Shown: positions 23,764-34,934, counted from the stretch's first letter. The stretch is DNA of 64,000 nt from Ipomoea triloba (GCF_003576645.1 NC_044919.1:17810985-17874984); one strand, 5' to 3'. A program made the numbers and translations. The notes: a model not told the origin generated them from the sequence alone.

Positions 23764-24542
23764 GCGTCGGCAAGGTTGACCGAGTTCAGCCCCTACTCGA
23801 TTCGAGACGTGGCGCTGTGGCTTACCATGGAGGGATGTGGTTAAATGGTTAATGTCCACCTACCTATCACCAATTGGTTTTAAGTAGGATATGGCAACCA
23901 GATAGCCAAAGAACTCTAGGGTTAAGCGTGCTTGACTTCCGGCAGTCACGGGATGGGTGACCCCCTGGGAAGTAAGCATAGTGCAGCGCTGAGATCCATC
24001 AATTGGTATTAGAGCCGAGGTCATGGGTTTGAATCGATGGCGAGGCGAAAGCCGAGTCCAGTCCCAGGTGGGATGTGGGCGTAGGTCAGGCGGACCGAGT
24101 CAGGCATGCTGCATAGCTGGGCTTGGTGATCAAAGGTTGATGCAAGTGCTGGGAGGGGGATTGTTGGGCGTCGGCAAGGTTGGCCGAGTTCAGCCCCTGC
24201 TCGATTCTGTATTAGAGCCGAGGTCACGGGTTCGAATCGATGGCGAGGCGAAAGCCGAGTCCAGTCCCAGGTGGGATGTGGGCGTAGGTCAGGCGGACCG
24301 AGTCAAGCATGCTGCATAGCTGGGCTTGGTGATCAAAGGTTGATGCAAGTGCTGGGAGGGGGATTGTTGGGCGTCGGCAAGGTTGGCCGAGTTCAGCCCC
24401 TGCTCGATTCGAGACGTGGTGTTGTGGCTTACCATGGAGGGATGTGGTTAAATGGTTAATGTCCACCTACCTATCACAACTCTGTGGTTAAGCGTGCTTG
24501 ACTTCCGGCAGTCACGGGATGGGTGACCCCCTGGGAAGTAAA
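23758..24542 (+). mobile_element. Tandem Cassandra TRIM with 5S-like LTRs
   Basis: Order: full LTR (23758-24001), initiator-Met primer site TGGTATTAGAGCC (24004-24016), short interior, purine tract GGGAGGGGGA (24151-24160), LTR stub (24162 to about 24207), second primer-site remnant (about 24210-24219), second interior and purine tract, then an LTR that lacks its last bases (24365 to about 24540). GAGTT flanks the whole (23753-23757, 24543-24547). Cassandra elements are known small LTR retrotransposons without genes whose LTRs carry 5S rRNA sequence. Short frames inside are not genes. Confidence 0.9.
23911..23973 (+). promoter_or_regulatory. 5S rRNA-derived pol III promoter block in Cassandra LTR
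   Basis: GAACTCTAGGGTTAAGCGTG, CTTG and then GGGATGGGTGACCCCCTGGG, AAGT follow the plant 5S rRNA gene from its A box to its C box. Only the middle spacer differs. It could bind TFIIIA/TFIIIC. The third LTR keeps it, while the middle LTR stub has lost it. Confidence 0.85.
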
Positions 24543-24763
24543 GAGTTGACTACACTCGAGATAGAGGAATGGAGTGAGGAGATGGGGGAAAAGAGAAAAA
24601 GGAAGTAAACACCATCCTAGAAGAGTTAAGGAAGGTGTTTAATGTTAATCCTTTATTCTTATGGGTATTTAAGAATGTTTCACACCTTGGGATTGAAGCT
24701 AAGGTTCACGGGACGCTTGGTCGGGTCCCGAAGTCTGTGTGCCTTGAAGGATAGGCCACACCA

Positions 24764-24813
24764 CGTCTGGCCAGGAGACGTAAAACCATGGCGCACTTGG
24801 GAGGCAGTCCCAA
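24764..24813 (+). other. Two-hairpin RNA motif, copy 2
   Basis: CGTCT-GGCCAGG-AGACG (24764-24780), a 16-nt linker with AAAC and GCGC, then TTGGGA-GGCAG-TCCCAA (24797-24813). It lies about 190 nt after the original end of the gag-like ORF and before the second ORF. Confidence 0.6.
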
Positions 24814-25949
24814 TGTTATCCTACTTTTTTCTTTAAAATTCTCTTGTTTTATGTAGTATGTTTTACTTAGTTTTATTTCAATAATGTTTCTATAATCTCG
24901 GTTGAGCTAACAAATACAGACTAAACACCCGAGAGTTATAAGTTGCCCGCAATCAATTGACAAACATCATCACTAGCAAAAGGAGAAAGGGAAACCAAGG
25001 TAAACTTTGCACAGCACGTCTCCACGCCACCACCACGCGTGTGGATAGGCGTGGAAAACTTCCAGAGGGCCGCCACGCCGCTCACACGCGTGTGAGCAGG
25101 CGTAGGAATAAACCAGAGAGCTCCCACGCCTACCACCACGCGTGGTAGCGTGCGTGGACGGGCACCAGATTTTTCGCGGATTTTCGCGCGAAGTGGTTTA
25201 AAACCCTTTCTTTGCTTCATTTCTTCCCCACCACGAGCAAGAACTCTCCCAAGCTGAAAATATACACTTTCTAAGCATTTCCTTCCAAGTCTCTCAACTT
25301 TTCTCAAAGATTCTAAGTCATTTCTAAGGTATGAACATACTCTTCTTTGCTATCTACTTGTTTAATGAAGAACTTGTTATATTTTTGAAGAATATCTCCA
25401 TGGGTTTTTCTTGTATGATATTTTTTTTTGAGATATATTGTTATGAGATGACTTGATAGACTTGTATTGAGCCTACATTGCTTCTATAGACTAGAAATTT
25501 CATGTTTTAACATCTCTTTGTGACTAGATCTTGAAATTGCTTGATTTGGGTATTCTCTTGTCATGATGAGATCCTTGTTGATATAGTGAGCATGGTGGGT
25601 AAAGTTTGCAACTTTCCTACTCTATAGGCACCCCATTGCTATATTCTACTAGTTAGTTGGTCCAATTTTAACTTTCATGTTGCTTCCATTTTTCAACCTT
25701 GAGCTAGTCTAGAGGTAGAAGATGAAGTTGACCATATGTTGACCTTTTGACTATGAAATGAGTATGTAATGGTATGAGCTAGTTCTTGCATGTATAGGAT
25801 AGAATTGTTGATGGATATCAAAATGATTGTTGCATGCACTGAATTCTTATGATTTTTCTTTAGATATGTGCAATATTGTTCATAATCAATATTTAAGATT
25901 GTCAAGTGTTTTTCCTTGTGTTGCTTTGGTTACCTATGTTATAGGAAAG
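24814..25949 (+). other. Leader region of second ORF with possible intron
   Basis: No ORF. Three ACGCGT-type palindromes at 25033-25147 resemble those of the LTR. AAG|GTATGAAC at 25329/25330 is a good plant 5' splice site. TTATAG|GAAAG, just before ATG 25950, is a good 3' site, which would make a roughly 615-nt, T-rich leader intron. This is inference from splice-site form and base composition only. Confidence 0.4.
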
Positions 25950-26559
25950 ATGTCTTCGCCATATGACCTTGCACAACAGATTGTTCAAAGGCTCCAAAGA
26001 GAGAAAGCCCCTGCAGATGAAAACAGTACTAGGGATGCTAACACTCGTTACATAGAAGTACCCACCGGAACTCAAATTCTGCTAATGCCAGCAACCATGC
26101 TAGGGCGGTACAGGCAGTTATTAAACTACCCTATTATGCAATGGAGATATGTAGACTTGAGAGTATTGGAGGATTATGAGTGCAAATATGGACTAGAAAG
26201 GTTGATTGCAGAGCCATATTGGAACAACCTGCTAAGCTGGAGACATGATACTTTTATCCCTCTAATACATGAGTTTATCGCAAGCTTGAAAGTTGATGGA
26301 ATAGCTGGAGATCTCTACAGCCCCACCATTAAGTTTAGACTCTTCAACCAGGACTATAACATATCGGCCAACCATTTGGGTGTTCTCCTTGGATTCTACA
26401 ATGAGGAAGACCAGTCGAAGCACTGGTACAGGAGATTGAGACATGACTTTGGAGACAGGGACATTCCAAGAAAATATTGGTCGATGATCGCAAGACAAGG
26501 AGTCGAATGGGAAGGGTCAAGAGTGAGAGTCTCTCAGATTGTAAGGGAGGATTTAAAGG
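25950..26559 (+). pseudogene. Second ORF of Ty3-type element, 5' part, split by copia
   Basis: ATG 25950 opens an ORF of 203 codons up to the copia insertion after AAAGG (26555-26559). The continuation is at 34075-34739; removing the copia element and one target copy gives a single 424-codon frame. The protein lacks RT, integrase and protease motifs. Its core, with a hydrophobic pattern ending in HLGVLLGF, resembles the domain usually annotated in plant genomes as putative plant transposon protein, found in Athila-like and other elements. The role is unknown; I see no signal peptide or membrane helix that would support an envelope function. The codons after 26559 in this frame belong to the copia LTR. 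Confidence 0.7.
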
Positions 26560-27031
26560 TGTTGAATCAAAAAGTTGATCCCAATTGTTTGGCAAAAAGA
26601 AATCCAATTCAAGTCAGAAAAAGGAGTACACCAAGATTAGAAATCAAATCCCAAACAAACTAGGAATAACACCAATACTGTTTTGGTTCTGATTAGTTGG
26701 CTATTTAAAGGACCTCTCACCATTACACCATTCACGAATTCCCTAGCTAATATTGTGAGACATAAGAGAGTTTGAGAGGATTCTAAATTCTCCTAGAAAG
26801 TAGTACATGTGTTTAGGTTACAATAAATTAGATAGGAGAAGATCAATCTATTGTGTAATTTCTGGTCCCAAAACTATGTACTTTGAATATTAAGCTTTTA
26901 GTGGATTTAGGCAAATTCTCAAGACTGAGAAGTGCCTCGCAGAATAGGGTTTTTCCAAAACTGCGTTATCAAGTCTCTTGTGTTACAACTATTGTTTTAA
27001 CATCTCTGTGTGTGGCGCATTACATTTTTCA
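26560..27031 (+). repeat. 5' LTR of copia element, 472 bp
   Basis: TGTTGAATC...CATTTTTCA. TATTTAAAGG near 26703 is a plausible TATA region. It differs from the other two LTR copies at only a few positions, so the insertion is young. Confidence 0.93.
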
Positions 27032-27032
27032 A

Positions 27033-27046
27033 TTGGTATCAGAGCC
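27033..27046 (+). other. Primer binding site, initiator tRNA-Met
   Basis: TTGGTATCAGAGCC, complementary to the 3' end of plant initiator tRNA-Met, one base after the 5' LTR. Confidence 0.92.
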
Positions 27047-27075
27047 AAACTGCTTAAGTTATTAGTAGGATCCTA

Positions 27076-29475
27076 ATGGAGTTTCCTAGAGAAGGACTAT
27101 CAAATAACAGGCCACCAGCCCTAAGTGGTACAAATTATTCTTATTGGAAAACTAGAATGAAAATCTACATATTAGCACAAGGAGAAAGAGTATGGAGGGC
27201 TGTTGAAAACGAATGGAAACATCCCCTTGATGACAATAACAAAGCAAAAGGTCATGCTGATTGGAGCGAAGAAGAACTCAAAGAGTTCGACTATAACTCA
27301 AAAGCTATGAATGCCATCTACGGAGCCGTGAGTGAAGAAACATTCAAATTAATCGCTGCCACAAATGTAGCAAAAACAGCATGGGATATATTGTGTGATC
27401 ATCATGAAGGAAATTCAACAGTCAAACAATCAAAACTACAAATGGTCCAAACTCAGTTTGAAAATCTGAAGATGGAGGAAGAAGAAGATATCACACAATT
27501 TAATGGAAGAATACTAGAAATTGCTGGGGAAGCCTATAACTTAGGGGAACCCATTCCTGAAAACAGGTTAGTAAAAAAGGTATTGCGATCATTACCAGAA
27601 AGATTTATGATGAAAGTAACAGCTATTCAAGAAAGCAAAGATCTCAATAACTGCAAGTTAAGTGATCTAATGGGAAACCTTAAAACATATGAGCTTGAGA
27701 TGCTGCAAAACAAAAAGCCTAATGGCAAAGGAATAGCCCTTCAATCAAAACAAGACACCAACTCAGATGAAGATACTGAAAAAATGGAAGACTCTATTAC
27801 TTTGTTGACAAAAAACTTCAACAGAGTTCTCAAGAAATTTAACAAATTCAGAAATAAGAACAAGAGTTTCTCAAATAATCAAGGGAGTCCATCATTTGCG
27901 CAAAACCAATCCGTCAATTCCAAGAAGAAAGGGAATCCAAACCTTGATGGAATACAGTACTATGAGTGCAAGGGATATGGACATATTCAGTCAGAATGTC
28001 CCTATGAGTGCAAGGGATATGGACATATTCAGTCAGAATGTCCATATGAGTGCAAGGGATATGGACATATTCAGTCAGAATGTCCAAATTACCTAAGGAG
28101 ATATGGACATATTCAGTCAGAATGTCCAAATTACCTAAGGAGATATGGACATATTCAGTCAGAATGTCCAAATTACCTAAGGAGGAAGAACAAAACATAT
28201 GTAACAACCTTGAGTGATGACTCAGATAGTGAAGAAGAAGACAACACAAATTTTGTGGCCTTTTTCACAAATCATGAAGGCGACAACACAAATTTTGTGG
28301 CCTTTTTCACAAATCATGAAGGCGATGATGAATCAAAGGAGGACATGCAAGATCTATTAAACTCCTATACACAGTTGCACGCCAAGTGGGAAGAAATCAT
28401 CAAAGTAAACTTACAGTTGCACGCCAAGTGGGAAGAAATCATCAAAGTAAACTTAAATCTCATGCAAGAAAATCACTTCCTTAAAAGTGAAAAGGAAAAG
28501 GAAATACTTTTTCACAAAGAAACCCAAGAAAAGTTAATGAAATCACTAAAAGAAGAAGACAAGTTGGTACAGGAAATAAGAAGACTAACTGAAAATGCAG
28601 AACAATCAAACTTAGCAACAAGGAAAGATTCTGCAATCGAAAATAGAGAAGTGTTACAACATCACTTTCAACACCGTAGAAGAATCAGATGTTACTACTG
28701 TCACAGATTGGGACACATCAAGGCACACTGCTACAAAAGACAAAATGATCTCCATAACAGAATCTGGGCAAAGCAAGAACAAAAACCAGCCCAAAGAGTC
28801 TGGGTCAGAAAAAATCAAACACCAGTCACAGCCTATACTTCAAAAATCAGCAAAGAAACAAGTGTTTGGTACTTCGACAGTGGATGTTCAAGACACATGA
28901 CCGGAAACCCAAACAATCTAGAGGACATCCATTACAAAAGTGAAGGACATGTAACCTTTGGAGATGGAGAAAGGGGGCAAATCATTGCTAGCGGAACACT
29001 AAATGTCCATGGTCTCCCCAGATTATCAAGAGTCTTCCTGGTACAAGGCTTAAAAGCAAACCTTATCAGTATAAGTCAGCTGTGTGAAGATGAACTAAGG
29101 GTAGAATTCTCAAAAGAAAATTGCAAAGTGTACAACCAAGGACATGAATGCGTCATGATGGGAAAAAAGTCCTCGGATAAATGCTGCACATGGGATAGCC
29201 ATTTAATTTGCAACCAAGTCACTATCAATCAAACACTTCTGTGGCATCAACGTATGGGGCATATAAATTTTCATGATATGAAAAAGGGACTAAAAAGGGG
29301 AGCATACCGAGGTGTTCCAAAACTGGACATTGATGAAAATAGAAAATGTGATGCATGTTTTGAAAACAAAATGACAAGAAGTAGCCACAAAAGAACACAC
29401 CAGGAATTCACACTTCAAGAATTATGGAACTTCTCCATATGGACCTCTTTGGACCCACTCAAACAGAAAGCATAG
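27076..29475 (+). pseudogene. Copia gag-protease-integrase N-terminus
   Basis: The ATG is 30 nt after the primer site. Residues 1 to about 250 form a copia Gag (UBN2-like). A zinc knuckle of the type CKGYGHIQSEC follows near 27964-28190 but appears five times because of 42-nt repeats. Two more 42-nt repeats are at 28240 and 28371. A second CCHC knuckle, CYYCHRLGHIKAHC, is at about 28692-28733. The aspartic protease signature YFDSGCSRHMTG is near 28870. The integrase zinc domain (His-X4-His ... Cys-X2-Cys) lies at about 29240-29360. The frame is lost near 29430 by a net 1-nt shift and ends at 29475, and the DDE core continues in the frame beginning at 29424. The first knuckle of each repeated series has Gly-Tyr-Gly where Cys would be expected, so it is degenerate. 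Confidence 0.9.
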
Positions 29476-31388
29476 GAGGAAAACGGTATGTTCGTGTAAC
29501 CGTTGATGATTTCTCACGATATACATGGGTAAACTTTGTAACCGTTGATGATTTCTCACGATATACATGGGTAAACTTCCTCACCGTTGATGATTTCTCA
29601 CGATATACATGGGTAAACTTCCTCAGAGTTGATGATTTCTCACGATATACATGGGTAAACTTCCTCAGAGACAAATCAGAAACACGATATACATGGGTAA
29701 ACTTCCTCAGAGACAAATCAGAAACATTCAACGCCTTCAAAAACTTCCTCAGAGACAAATCAGAAACATTCAACGCCTTCAAAATCCTCATCAACAAAAT
29801 ACAAAATGAAAAGGATCAAAAGGTGGGAAAAATCATCTGGTTAAGAAGTGATCATGGAAGAGAATTTGAAAACTCACAATGGTTAAGAAGTGATCATGGA
29901 AGAGAATTTGAAAACTCACAATTCAAAACATGTGATCATGGAAGAGAATTTGAAAACTCACAATTCAAAACATATTGTGACGAGAATGGATTTGAAAACT
30001 CACAATTCAAAACATATTGTGACGAGAATGGAATCCATCACGAATTCTCGGCTCCCAAAACACCGCAACAAAATGGGGTAGTTGAGCAGAAAAATCGGAC
30101 CGTACAAGAAATGGCAAGGGTCCTACTAAATCACAAAAGAATATCACCAAAGTTTTGGGCAGAGGCTGTAAACACCGCATGTTACTTGATAAATCGAGTA
30201 TACATACAGAAAGAAACAAACATGACACCCTACCAAATTTGGAAAGGTAGGACACCAAATCTAAAACACACACATGTATTTGGTAGCAACTGCTACATAC
30301 TAAGAGACAGAGAATCCTTAGGAAAATTCGACATCAAAGGTGACCAAGGAATCTTCCTAGGATACTCATCAAACAGTCGGGCCTTTCGTGTGTTTAATCT
30401 CAGGACAAACAGTGTGATGGAATCCATAAATGTAACCATCAGCGATGAATATTCAGAAGAAAACACTGATAATGATGATTACTTAGAAATTGTTGAAACA
30501 ACAGTTCCACCATCAATGAATACCCCTACAGAAAAAACAGAAACAAAGACCAAATCAGAAGATGAGGATGAAGAAACTAAAAAACAGCCTCTCATACCAA
30601 AATCAAAACCTCAGAAAAATCACCCCCTCGAAAATATCATTGGAGATCTAGAAGATGGAATAAGGACTAGAGGGAAAAAGAGAGACTACCTCAAGATGTT
30701 TGAAGGAGATCTTTGCTATACATCAAAAATCGAACCAAAGAACACCAATGAAGCATTGTTAGATGAATTTTGGATAGAAGCCATGCAGGAGGAATTACAA
30801 CAGTTTGAAAGAAATGGGGTATGGGAATTAGTCACCAAACCACAAGATGTCAACATCATCGAAACAAAATGGGTCTATAAAAACAAAACAGATGAACAAG
30901 GAAACATAGTAAGGAATAAAGCCAGACTAGTAGCCCAAGGCTACACACAAGTCGAAGGAACAAACTTTGAAGAAACTTTTGCACCAGTAGCTAGAATTGA
31001 GTCCATACGGCTTCTAATAGTCGTAGCATGCATCCTAAAAATAAAACTGTATCAAATGGATGTAAAAACCGCATTTCTGAATGGGTACCTAAAAGAAGAA
31101 GTCTATGTAGCCCAACCAAAAGGTTTTGAAGATCCATATCATCCTGAACATGTCTACAAGCTCAAGAAGGCACTATATGGTTTAAAACAAGCTCCACGAG
31201 CTTGGTATGAGCGATTAACCCAATTCTTGCTGAATAAAGGTTACCAAAGAGGGAGTGTAGACAAGACACTATTTGTAAAAACTCATAAGAAAGATATCAT
31301 GATTGCACAAATCTACGTTGACGATATAGTTTTTGGATCAACACAAAGCTGCTACAAGAACCAACTCATTACAGATATGGAAGGATAA
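29424..31388 (+). pseudogene. Copia integrase core and reverse transcriptase
   Basis: The integrase core holds the first Asp in [10 protein letters not shown], the second in [10 protein letters not shown] and the Glu after [12 protein letters not shown]. The regions of the first and second Asp are repeated six-fold and four-fold by exact 42-nt overlaps (29505-29790, 29838-30040), which could not leave a working enzyme if real. The linker is acidic and KTK-rich. Reverse transcriptase follows from about 30770, with [11 protein letters not shown] and the catalytic YVDD near 31317. A TAA at 31386-31388 stops the frame; the next codons stay in frame at 31389, so it is a nonsense mutation rather than a shift. 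Confidence 0.9.
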
Positions 31389-32255
31389 TTTGAGATGAGT
31401 ATGGTTGGTGAACTAAGCTACTTTCTAGGGTTACAGGTTAAGCAATTAGAAAATGGAATCTTTGTCTCACAAAGCAAATATGCAAGAAATCTTGTCAAAA
31501 GATTCGGATTGAATGAAAGCAAAGTTGTTAGAACACCTGTTCCAACAACAGAGAGGATCTCTAAAGATCCAGAAGGGAAGAAGGTGGAACAGACTCTATA
31601 TCGAAGCATGATAGGGGGCCTACTCTATTTAACAGCGAGCAGACCAGATTTAAGTTTTGGGGTAAGGATATGTGCCAGATATCAAGCCAATCCTATGGAA
31701 ACACATCTAAAAGCTGTAAAAAGAGTCATCAAATATGTAAAAGAGACCATTGATCTAGGTATATGGTATTCTTTTGACACAAACCAACACCTATCTGCAT
31801 ACTGCGATGCAGACTGGGCGGGAAATATGGATGATAGAAAAAGCACATCAGGAGGATGCTTCCTACTGGGAACAAATTTGGTGTCTTGGTTAAGCAAAAA
31901 ACAGAGCTCAATATCCCTATCAACAGCAGAGGCTGAATATATCGCTGCCGGAAGTTGCTGTACACAACTATTGTGGATGAAACAAATGTTAGAAGATTAT
32001 GGGATCCACCAATCAACAATGACCATATACTGTGATAACAAAAGTGCAATAGACATCTCCAAAAATCCTGTTCAGCATTCACGAACCAAACACATTGAAA
32101 TCAGACACCACTTCATAAGGGAACTAGTTGAAGATGAAATTGTATCTCTCACACATATCAGTACTGACAAACAATTGGCAGATATCTTTACGAAAGCACT
32201 AGATGGAAACAGATTCTCAAAGTTGAGATCCGAAATTGGCTTATGCCAAATATAG
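31389..32255 (+). pseudogene. Copia RT end and RNase H
   Basis: Continues the preceding frame after its stop codon. It begins with FEMSMVGELSYFLGLQ, the C-terminal part of copia RT. The RNase H domain follows: CDADWAGNMDDRKST holds the first catalytic Asp, AEAEYIAA the Glu, and DNKSAIDIS the second Asp. It ends with the usual KHIEIRHHFIRE and FTKALDGNRF phrases. No 42-nt repeats occur in this part. Confidence 0.9.
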
Positions 32256-33597
32256 TTCAAAAAAAAAGAGAAAAGAAAAGAAAAGAAAAGAGCTGGAATA
32301 GTGAGGAAAAAGAAGGAGAAACTGAAGAAATATCTGACTATGTGGGTCCAAGAACACGTGGGAAAACAGTCAAGAAGAAAATCAAGGAGAAGAAAGGCAA
32401 GAAGAAGAAAAGACTCCAGAAGGAAATTTTTGAGCAAAAAAGGGGGAGAAACAAATTCAATTCTGACTCTTTTTGTTGATCTACTGAAGAACTATTGATG
32501 ATGAAATTTTTTGTTGATCTACTGAAGATCTGTCTCTCAACTAAGGGGGAGAAATCAAGGTTTTCGCCAAAAATTTGACAAAGGGGGAGAGTGTTGAATC
32601 AAAAAGTTGATCACAATTGTTTGGCAAAAAGAAATCCAATTCAAGTCAGAAAAAAGAGTACACCAAGATTAGAAATCAAATCCCAAACAAACTAGGAATA
32701 ACACCAATACTGTTTTGGTTCTGATTAGTTGGCTATTTAAAGGACCTCTCACCATTACACCATTCACGAATTCCCTAGCTAATATTATGAGGCATAAGAG
32801 AGTTTGAGAGGATTCTAAATTCCCCTAGAAAGTAGTACATGTGTTTAGATTACAATAGATTAGATAGGAGAAGATCAATCTATTGTGTAATTTCTGGTCC
32901 CAAAACTATGTACTTTGAATATTAAGCTTTTAGTGGATTTAGGCAAATTCTCAAGACTGAGAAGTGCCTCGCAGAATAGGGTTTTTCCCAAACTGCGTTA
33001 TCAAGTCTCTAGTGTTACAACTATTATTTTAACATCTCTGTGTGCTGCGTATTACATTTTTCAATTTTTTGTTGATCTACTGAAGATCTGTTGATGAACA
33101 AATTCAATTTTGACTCTTTTTGTTGATCTACTGAAGAACTATTGATGATGAAATTTTTTGTTGATCTACTGAAGATCTGTTGAGGATGAAATCTTTTGCT
33201 GAATATTATGCTGATGATGAAGACAAGTCTTTTGCTAATATGCTGATGATGAAGTTTTTTTTCTAATATGCTGGAATGATAAGAACATATGTTTGTACCA
33301 TTAATGCTACTATGAAGTTCAGAATACTATGAACTATCATGTATACTACTAATGATGAAACTTCTCTAAGCAGCCAAATGATTCAAATCATTAACAAATG
33401 ATGAAATCTGATGCTGATGAATCTACTCACTAATTGGTACTACTATAATCATTTCCTCTGTCTCTCAAAAACTACCATACTGACCTAAAGTCACAAAGAC
33501 TCAAACAGAAGATTCAGGACCAAAAGAGGAAATACAGGAGAATCAACTAAGGGGGAGAAATCAAGGTTTTTGCCAAAAATTTGACAAAGGGGGAGAG
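32256..33597 (+). repeat. Duplicated copia 3' end: leader, LTR, leader
   Basis: After RNase H comes an A/G-rich tail with AAAGGGGGAGAG (to 32591), a full LTR (32592-33063), then a second tail of 534 bp with the same TTGTTGATCTACTGAAG phrases and the same purine tract, before the last LTR. The first tail lacks the middle of the second (joined at GATCTG/TCTCTC), so the two are not a perfect tandem copy. Confidence 0.85.
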
Positions 33598-34069
33598 TGT
33601 TGAATCAAAAAGTTGATCACAATTGTTTGGCAAAAAGAAATCCAATTCAAGTCAGTAAAAGGAGTACACCAAGATTAGAAATCAAATCCCAAACAAACTA
33701 GGAATAACACCAATACTGTTTTGGTTCTGATTAGTTGGCTATTTAAAGGACCTCTCACCATTACACCATTCACGAATTCCCTAGCTAATATTGTGAGGCA
33801 TAAGAGAGTTTGAGAGGATTCTAAATTCCCCTAGAAAGTAGTACATGTGTTTAGGTTACAATAGATTAGATAGGAGAAGATCAATCTATTGTGTAATTTC
33901 TGGTCCCAAAACTATGTACTTTGAATATTAAGCTTTTAGTGGATTTAGGCAAATTCTCAAGACTGAGAAGTGCCTCGCAGAATAGGGTTTTTCCCAAACT
34001 GCGTTATCAAGTCTCTTGTGTTACAACTATTGTTTTAACATCTCTGTGTGCTGCGCATTACATTTTTCA
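33598..34069 (+). repeat. 3' LTR of copia element, 472 bp
   Basis: Same length and ends as the 5' LTR; followed by the AAAGG target copy at 34070-34074. Confidence 0.93.
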
Positions 34070-34074
34070 AAAGG

Positions 34075-34739
34075 TTTTATGGAAGGTGATCGCTCATTCA
34101 TGGGAAGGAAGGCCTGAGACATATGACCGAGTCTCAAAGGTGGAGCTGTTCATGCTGTGGAGTATGGACACCGGGAACTCGGTGAACATGAGCGCGATTT
34201 GCAGGAACTTGCTTGTTGCGCAACAGCAAGAGTCCGCCAGAGCAATCTTTATAGGCCCCTTGGTGACGAGGTTATGCATCTCTCTTGGCAATCAAATGAA
34301 AATGAATTGGTTTGAACATCGGCTTCCAGGAGCACACATAGTTCCTTTATCTCCCGAGGACATCCCAAAACTTCACTTGAGACAGCTAGTGCGAACAAGG
34401 GTAGATGAGGAGATGGCGGAAGATCATACTAACACACCTATGACATCCCCAGGATTCACTCCTTCTCCGATGTCATTCAATTCCCCGTCTCTTTCGGAAA
34501 TGTACTCGCCGTTGGATTCTTCAATGTATTCTCCACCACCGAGAGAGCCCGGACCGTCTGTATCTCCACCACAACCTGAAGAGCAAGACCCCAACTCCTC
34601 TACCTTCAACATTTCGAGTTGGTTCACCCCGGTCACTGATTGGAGATCCCTCCAAAATTTCCAATACCAATTGCACTTAGAGCAAATGCAAAAGTTGGAT
34701 GAGATTTCAAAAGAGATCAAGGAAATCAAGAGAGCATGA
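34075..34739 (+). pseudogene. Second ORF of Ty3-type element, 3' part
   Basis: In-frame continuation of 25950-26559 after removal of the copia insertion. It opens with KVIAHSWEGRPETY and an FMLWSMDTGNSVNMS stretch that resembles the second half of the putative plant transposon domain. A low-complexity region rich in Ser, Pro and Tyr follows (SPSMYSPPPREPGPSVSP-like). The protein ends in a short charged helix, MQKLDEISKEIKEIKRA, a possible coiled coil. No stop or indel interrupts it, so this ORF was intact when the copia element landed. Confidence 0.7.
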
Positions 34740-34888
34740 AGGAAAGAAGAAACTGAAGAAGAGAAAAGACAAATTCTGATGATGTTAACTTGTGATCTGA
34801 TAATTCTGAACAATTGATTGTGGGCAATCTCTTTATTTTTGTTTATATTTTTACCTACAACTCTGTTTATGTTTTATCTTGCACGTTT

Positions 34889-34934
34889 CGTCTAGCCAAA
34901 GACGTTAAACGTGGCGCTTTTGGGAGGCAACCCA
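34889..34934 (+). other. Two-hairpin RNA motif, copy 3
   Basis: CGTCT-AGCCAA-AGACG (34889-34904), a 16-nt linker with TTAAAC and GCGC, then TGGG-AGGCAA-CCCA (34921-34934). It lies 150 nt after the stop of the second ORF. Confidence 0.6.

Larger units (their letters stand above)
26560..34069 (+). mobile_element. Ty1/copia element inserted in Ty3-type ORF
   Basis: Three 472-bp LTR copies (26560-27031, 32592-33063, 33598-34069) start TGTTGAATC and end ATTTTTCA. The 5-bp AAAGG flanks the outer ends (26555-26559, 34070-34074). The initiator-Met primer site TTGGTATCAGAGCC follows the first LTR (27033-27046); the polypurine tract AAAGGGGGAGAG precedes the second and third. The pol order protease-integrase-RT-RNase H is that of copia. 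One frameshift near 29430 and one stop at 31386 break pol. Fourteen exact 42-nt repeats lie in gag and integrase and are probably assembly errors (see findings). Confidence 0.95.

Noticed and set aside
23911..23973. Functional 5S rRNA gene
   Set aside because: Only the promoter-bearing part matches; the middle differs and it is embedded in a Cassandra LTR.
24023..24466. Frames of 60-98 codons in the Cassandra region
   Set aside because: They lie in LTRs and the short interior of an element known to have no genes and repeat with its tandem units.
27960..28190. Evenly spaced direct repeats that could suggest a CRISPR array or a true multi-zinc-knuckle Gag
   Set aside because: Eukaryotic retrotransposon coding sequence. 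Blocks are immediate 42-nt tandem copies with no spacers, and the same length recurs at unrelated sites, which fits assembly overlap.
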